A stretch of DNA of 64,000 nucleotides from positions 558,283-622,282 of the forward strand of contig NZ_RCIP01000002.1 of the NCBI RefSeq assembly GCF_004000275.1, given 5' to 3'. This document shows, piece by piece, positions 60,023 to 64,000 of this stretch; positions within the stretch are counted from its first letter, which is position 1; every line of letters starts with the position of its first letter. Under the pieces are notes generated by a model. That model did no database searches, was not told the origin of the DNA, and saw only the letters and a program-made list of their open reading frames with translations. The translations under genes and the position numbers were made by a program. Origin of the DNA: Saccharospirillum alexandrii (GTDB taxonomy: Bacteria; Pseudomonadota; Gammaproteobacteria; Pseudomonadales; Natronospirillaceae).

Positions 60023-61377
60023 TGACTGCTTCCCCCTTACCAAGGGCTGTGCTGGGTCTGGCATTGGCAATGCCCGGCCTGGCGCTGGCCGAGGATGACT
60101 TTTTCGGCGCCCTCGACACCCAGGCGACCGCCACCGAGCCGGCCTCACAAAGCCCGGTGCAATGGCTCGGCTGGGTTCAGCACAAGATCGCCTATGGTTA
60201 CCGGGCACCCGAGCCCGGTCCAAGCCGGGACCGGGCCGCGCTGACTCGCCTTGAGACCCAGTTTTACGGCCAGATGAGCGCTAGCCACAAGGCTTGGTCC
60301 GTTCGGCTCGCCGGGTCACTCACTTACGATGCCTTACCAGACCTGAGCGACGCGGGTGCCTGGGAGACCCACGATTTTACCGACGCCCAGGCCGAAGAAC
60401 GCCGCTGGCAGGCCCAATGGGCCGATAGTTACCTTGGCTGGCAAGACGGCAACTGGTGGCTGAAGGCCGGTTACCAGACGCTGGCCTGGGGCCAGGCGGA
60501 ATCGCTGATCGTCACGGATGTGGTGGCCCGTCGCGACCAGCGCTGGCCCGGCCAGCAGGACCTGGAGCAGACCCGGTTGCCGGTGCCTGCTCTCACCCTG
60601 AACTGGGCCGGCAAACTGGATGTGGCGGTGCTGGGCTGGGCTGAAACTGACCTGACTCCGGCCCCCTTTGACGACTTCGATCAACGCGCTGGCTTGCGTG
60701 CTAGCGGCATCGACATCAGAGACGAAGAGGCAGAGAACCCGCTGGGCATAGCTGTGCGCTGGCAACAGCGCTGGCCCGGGCTCGACCTGACCTGGCTGGT
60801 GGCCGATGTGAATGCTTTCGAAACCACACTGAGTGACGTCAGCTACAGCGGTGCTATTCCCGAAGCCGCTACTTTTCAGCCGGAACGACGCCGGGTGCTG
60901 GGCCTGAGTGCCCAGCTCGCCCGGGGCTCCTGGCTGCTGAAAACCGAGCAAGCCTGGCACCAGGGGGTGCAGCACGCGACGGACAACGCGCTGGAACCCT
61001 GGGTCGGGTCCGATGAATGGCGCTCGATGATCAGTGCCGATTACAGCGGTTTCCGTAACCTGACACTGACGCTGGAAGTCGCCAGTCAACTCTTGCTGGA
61101 CCCACCAGACGACATTGCCGATGACGAAATACGGCTGTCGCAATCGGCACGGGCCCGTTACACCACCTGGAATGACCGGTTGGAACTGACCGCCCAAGGC
61201 GTGAACTTACCCGGTGACGCCGGGCAGGTCGTGCGGCTCGCCGCCGACTGGCAAGTCAGCGACCCGCTCTCGGTTGGCCTGAGCGTGGTTGACTACCTCG
61301 CTGAAGAGTCAGACCAGGCCCTCTATGGCGTGCGCAATCAGGACGCGGCGATCGTCAACTTGCGTTACGGCTTCTAG
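60022..61377 (+). CDS. predicted outer-membrane beta-barrel protein
   Basis: A 451-residue protein. The signal peptide covers about residues 1-24 (AVLGLALAMPGLALA). The rest alternates aromatic and polar residues like outer-membrane strands: HKIAYGYRAPEPGPSRDRAA near 51, WLKAGYQTLAWGQAESLIVT near 150, and a C-terminal NLRYGF ending in an aromatic residue, the usual barrel-insertion signal. The DUF1302-like GYQTLAWGQ segment suggests that family. It ends the three-gene unit with the MMPL pump and LolA-like carrier. It probably provides the outer-membrane step of the same export route. Confidence 0.8.
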   Translation: MTASPLPRAVLGLALAMPGLALAEDDFFGALDTQATATEPASQSPVQWLGWVQHKIAYGYRAPEPGPSRDRAALTRLETQFYGQMSASHKAWSVRLAGSLTYDALPDLSDAGAWETHDFTDAQAEERRWQAQWADSYLGWQDGNWWLKAGYQTLAWGQAESLIVTDVVARRDQRWPGQQDLEQTRLPVPALTLNWAGKLDVAVLGWAETDLTPAPFDDFDQRAGLRASGIDIRDEEAENPLGIAVRWQQRWPGLDLTWLVADVNAFETTLSDVSYSGAIPEAATFQPERRRVLGLSAQLARGSWLLKTEQAWHQGVQHATDNALEPWVGSDEWRSMISADYSGFRNLTLTLEVASQLLLDPPDDIADDEIRLSQSARARYTTWNDRLELTAQGVNLPGDAGQVVRLAADWQVSDPLSVGLSVVDYLAEESDQALYGVRNQDAAIVNLRYGF

Positions 61378-61456
61378 TGCCAACTGGAACTCATGACGGG
61401 CGAAACACTGGCTCCATTCTGGTAGACTGGCCGGTGTTTCGGTTTTGGGTGTCCAC

Positions 61457-62137
61457 ATGAGTCGTCAAAAGAAATCCAGTTACCACCATGGCAATTTGCG
61501 GGTCGCGTTAATGGACGCCGGTTTCCGGTCGCTGGAAACCGGTCACCTGGAAGATTTGAGTTTACGCGCTCTGGCCAAGGAAGTCGGGGTAACGCCAACG
61601 GCGGCCTACAATCACTTTGCCGACAAGATGGCCCTGATGGTTGAGATGAAGACTGAGGGCTTCCAACGCTTCGATGCGTTTTTAAACTCGGCCCTGGTGT
61701 CTGTCAAAGATGCCTCACCGGAAGACAAGGTACGCACTCTCGGCCGCGCCTATATGAATTTTGCGTTTGAGCATCCGGGTATTTTTAATCTGATTTTCTT
61801 CTGGACACCGGAGCAGAAATACCTGACCGACGCTCTGGCCCAAGCGGCCGCTTGTGGCGAAAGTCTGTTAAAAGGCATCGTCGCCGAAATGCTGCAGGTC
61901 GATGGTATTGAACTGAACGACTACCAACGATCTGTGGCGTCCTTCAGCGCCTGGTCAATGGTTCATGGTATTACGCTCTTATTGAAAACCGGCGTGGTCG
62001 ATGCTGTGACCTATTGCGGCAACTGGCCCCAGGAATTCTCCAGCCAGAACCGGGAAGCCCAGGCACACATTCTGGAGCACCTTCTGGAAATTCAAATCGA
62101 AGGTCTGAAACGCGTACTGCCTGGCGTCAAGCCTTAA
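61457..62137 (+). CDS. TetR-family regulator
   Basis: A 226-residue regulator. The N-terminal helix-turn-helix covers about residues 10-56 (KSSYHHGNLRVALMDAGFRS, LSLRALAKEVGVTPTAAYNH, FADKMALM). The C-terminal half fits the TetR_C 33-like domain seen in AcrR/EnvR-type regulators of this type (MNFAFEHPGIFNLIFFWTPE near 105). ATG at 61457 gives the usual start; an upstream TTG exists at 61445. It lies 79 bases after the MMPL unit on the same strand and is a candidate controller of that unit or of the ferredoxin gene. No ligand can be inferred. Confidence 0.87.
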   Translation: MSRQKKSSYHHGNLRVALMDAGFRSLETGHLEDLSLRALAKEVGVTPTAAYNHFADKMALMVEMKTEGFQRFDAFLNSALVSVKDASPEDKVRTLGRAYMNFAFEHPGIFNLIFFWTPEQKYLTDALAQAAACGESLLKGIVAEMLQVDGIELNDYQRSVASFSAWSMVHGITLLLKTGVVDAVTYCGNWPQEFSSQNREAQAHILEHLLEIQIEGLKRVLPGVKP

Positions 62138-62179
62138 ACCCTCTTTCTACAAAGCCACCAAAGGAGCAGAGCGACAGCA

Positions 62180-62476
62180 ATGACGACCGTCTCCATACAA
62201 TGGCAACAGGCCCCCGTCGGCTATATTCAGGGTGACCCGAACCTCACCCTCCATCAAAACCTCGATAACCAGGGCATCACCCTGCGCAAAGCCTGTGACA
62301 ATGGCGCCTGCGGCATTTGCCGCTGCCGCCTGACCTCCGGCGCCATCGATTACCGCGGCCGCCACCCCTACGGATTAAACTCCGGCCTGCAAGCCGACGG
62401 CTGGATTCTCCCCTGCATCGCCTTCCCCAAAACCCATGTAAAACTGTCGGACTTGCGAATTGAAAGGGAAGCCTGA
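62180..62476 (+). CDS. plant-type 2Fe-2S ferredoxin
   Basis: A 98-residue electron carrier. The cluster cysteines are in KACDNGACGICRCRL near residue 38 (C-x4-C-x2-C) and ILPCIAFP near 76. The fold matches the ferredoxin domain of oxygenase reductases, without an attached reductase. AAAGGAG lies about 12 bases before the ATG. It is 42 bases downstream of the TetR gene and may be co-transcribed. No oxygenase or reductase gene is in the window, so its partner is unknown. It is followed by palindrome R8. Confidence 0.9.
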   Translation: MTTVSIQWQQAPVGYIQGDPNLTLHQNLDNQGITLRKACDNGACGICRCRLTSGAIDYRGRHPYGLNSGLQADGWILPCIAFPKTHVKLSDLRIEREA

Positions 62477-62480
62477 GGAT

Positions 62481-62699
62481 CGTTAACTGAGTTAGAAATT
62501 CCTTAAATTTAACCTCGGCTACAACTGAGGACTACGGGGTGTGCCTATCCGGGGTAGTCCGCAGCAGGGACGCTGCGGCCTAGGCCCCATGGATGGGTTT
62601 ACGCCGACCCCGGATAGGCACACCCCGTGGTCCAACAACCTTTGTAGAGTCAGAAACCATCGAAGCCAGTTGGCCGCTGAATTTCTAACTCAGTTAACG
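62481..62699. repeat. palindromic repeat copy R8 inside a larger inverted repeat
   Basis: The family palindrome spans 62530-62632 in reverse orientation. Its 26-base arms differ at one wobble position, and the core has CCGCAGCA-type and CCCATGGATGGG elements. It is nested in a perfect 20-base inverted repeat, CGTTAACTGAGTTAGAAATT at 62481-62500 and its complement at 62680-62699. It lies between the ferredoxin gene and the Ada-AlkA gene. Confidence 0.88.
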
Positions 62700-62812
62700 A
62701 GTCGGACATTGCCTCAATAAAGGTTTCCGTCCCTCTCACATTCAGTTCCGTTTCCGGCCAGTTTTTCGTGGTTCCCGGGTTACACTAGTGGTCATGAGAT
62801 GAGGAAACGCCT

Positions 62813-64000
62813 GTGACCGACCGCCACTACCAACAAGCCCGACTCGCCCGCGACCACCGCTTCGATGGCCGGTTTTTTGTGGCGGTTAAAACCACCGGCA
62901 TCTACTGCCGACCTATCTGCCCGGCACCAGCACCAAAGGAGCAGAACGTCTGCTATTTCGAAACGGCCATTGCGGCCGCTAACGCCGGCTTTCGTCCCTG
63001 CCTGCGTTGCAGGCCAGACAGTGCACCAGCGTCCTGGGCCTGGAAAGGCACGGATACCACCTTGGAGCGAGCACTTCGTTTGATTGATGACGGGGCTCTG
63101 ATAACTGGTAGCGTTACTGACCTTGCAGATCGGCTGGGCATCACCAGTCGTTATCTGGGCCTGTTGTTTCAGCGGTCTGTCGGCACCAGCCCGAAGCAGT
63201 ATGGGCTGTACCAGCAAGTGCTGTTCGCCAAAAGCCTGCTGCAACAGACCGACATGCCGATCACTGACGTGGCACTGGCCTCCGGGTTCAGCAGCGTGCG
63301 CCGTTTCAATGACTGCTTTGCCAGCGTGCTGCAAATGACACCGCGTTCGTTGCGACGTCCAACGGGCAAACGAATTCAGGAACCGGGTATCCGGTTGTTG
63401 TTAAGCTACCGCCCCCCTTACGACTGGGCGGCATTGCGAGATTTCCTGCAGACCCGGTTAATTGAGACTCTGGAATGGTGTGGTGATGACCACTACGGTC
63501 GCACCTTTCGCCTGGCCAATGGTGCTGCCGGCCGCTTTACGGCCCGGCACCGGCCTGAGCGATTCGGGTTTGATGTTTCGCTTCAGTTCAGTCAAGCCGT
63601 ACCCTTGCTGCCAGTGGTGCGGACCATCCGCCGGCTGCTGGATCTCGATGCCGACAGCAACACCATCGACGCTCATCTGGCGCCGATTCAGGCAGAAGTT
63701 GGGCCGGAACGGCCGGGCTTGCGGTTGCCGGGCACCTGGGATGCGTTCGAAGCGGGCATTCGCGCCATTCTCGGGCAGCAAATCAGTGTGGCGGCGGCGC
63801 GCAACCTGGTGCGCCAGCTTGTGGCTGAGCAAGGGGAAGTGTTGAGCGGAGCGGACGATGAGCAGCGCCTGTTTCCCACCCCGGCGGCGCTGGCTAACAG
63901 TGATCTGGCCAGCCTGAAAATACCCGGGCGCCGGCGCCAGACGCTGATCGATTTCGCCCGCTTCTTCGACAACGAGCCCGACCAGGCCGCAGACCCGGAG
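62813..64000 (+). CDS. Ada-AlkA fusion: DNA-3-methyladenine glycosylase with AraC-type regulatory half (partial)
   Basis: An alkylation-damage protein cut by the window end, 396 residues visible. Domain order: an Ada zinc/methylphosphotriester domain (about 1-75) with the four cysteines in GIYCRPICP and GFRPCLRCRP; an AraC helix-turn-helix (about 85-180: SVTDLADRLGITSRYLGLLF, ITDVALASGFSSVRRFNDCF); then an AlkA N-terminal fold (about 190-285) and the start of the HhH-GPD glycosylase (GTWDAFEAGIRAILGQQISV near 305). The start is GTG with GAGGAAA about nine bases upstream; the ATGs at 62794 and 62799 hit stops. It probably senses and repairs methylated DNA, like AdaA-AlkA fusions. Confidence 0.9.
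   Translation, partial: MTDRHYQQARLARDHRFDGRFFVAVKTTGIYCRPICPAPAPKEQNVCYFETAIAAANAGFRPCLRCRPDSAPASWAWKGTDTTLERALRLIDDGALITGSVTDLADRLGITSRYLGLLFQRSVGTSPKQYGLYQQVLFAKSLLQQTDMPITDVALASGFSSVRRFNDCFASVLQMTPRSLRRPTGKRIQEPGIRLLLSYRPPYDWAALRDFLQTRLIETLEWCGDDHYGRTFRLANGAAGRFTARHRPERFGFDVSLQFSQAVPLLPVVRTIRRLLDLDADSNTIDAHLAPIQAEVGPERPGLRLPGTWDAFEAGIRAILGQQISVAAARNLVRQLVAEQGEVLSGADDEQRLFPTPAALANSDLASLKIPGRRRQTLIDFARFFDNEPDQAADPE

Noticed and set aside
60334-61197. Minus-strand open frame opposite the barrel-protein gene
   Set aside because: No domain; the plus-strand gene has a signal peptide and is embedded in an overlapping operon.
31686-62632. CRISPR array interpretation of the palindromic repeats
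   Set aside because: Copies are kilobases apart, in both orientations, with no regular spacers and no cas genes.
31686-62632. Integron attC-site interpretation of the palindromic repeats
   Set aside because: No integron integrase and no RYYYAAC/GTTRRRY boxes; the flanking genes are operonic chromosomal genes, not promoterless cassettes.

Overview
The window looks like chromosomal DNA from a marine-type gammaproteobacterium, possibly Oceanospirillales-like. The evidence is a tmRNA of gamma type beside smpB, a DppA very close to the enterobacterial protein, AstE, DNA polymerase II, PBP1b and SelO of gamma type, and paired DmdC/FadE-type acyl-CoA dehydrogenases. The genus is a guess. By eye, the left 15 kb is more AT-rich than the rest.

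Left region (1-15.04 kb): a catabolic and accessory block. It holds a TctA-type permease, an AbrB-family membrane protein, the 3-oxo-tetronate pair OtnC/OtnK, an isocitrate/isopropylmalate-type dehydrogenase, an Asp/Glu-racemase-fold protein with only one of the usual two cysteines, a solute-binding fold without a signal peptide, and an AcnA-type aconitase. A GntR/FCD regulator with two helix-turn-helix domains is divergent from these. The two main promoter regions share the motif TTGTATT-N12-AATACA(A/T). An IS66 element with a decayed tnpC, two antitoxin-like remnants and a four-copy 15-mer array follow. The block ends exactly at the 3' end of ssrA, so it is probably a genomic island inserted there.

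Centre (15-45 kb): conserved chromosome. It runs ssrA-smpB, lrgAB, an arginine-type ABC transporter with astE, dppABCDF, a TPR lipoprotein with PBP1b, a PfkB kinase, polB, a cyclic-nucleotide-binding protein, selO, a chemoreceptor, and two acyl-CoA dehydrogenases. The second dehydrogenase has a promoter overlapped by a PsrA-like palindrome.

Right (45-64 kb): a FAS1 protein and an amino-sugar (chitin oligosaccharide) locus. On the minus strand are nagK-nagR-nagA-nagB and a GhrA-type reductase. On the plus strand are a GH20 hexosaminidase, a CUT1 solute-binding protein and two permeases, with no ATPase. An MMPL/RND exporter, a LolA-like protein and a beta-barrel protein follow, then a TetR regulator, a 2Fe-2S ferredoxin and an Ada-AlkA fusion that runs off the end.

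The most unusual signal is a family of about 100-115 bp intergenic palindromes (eight copies from 31.7 to 62.6 kb, plus a possible relic at 17.3 kb). They share a two-hairpin core and have long outer arms. The arms differ between copies but stay complementary within each copy.
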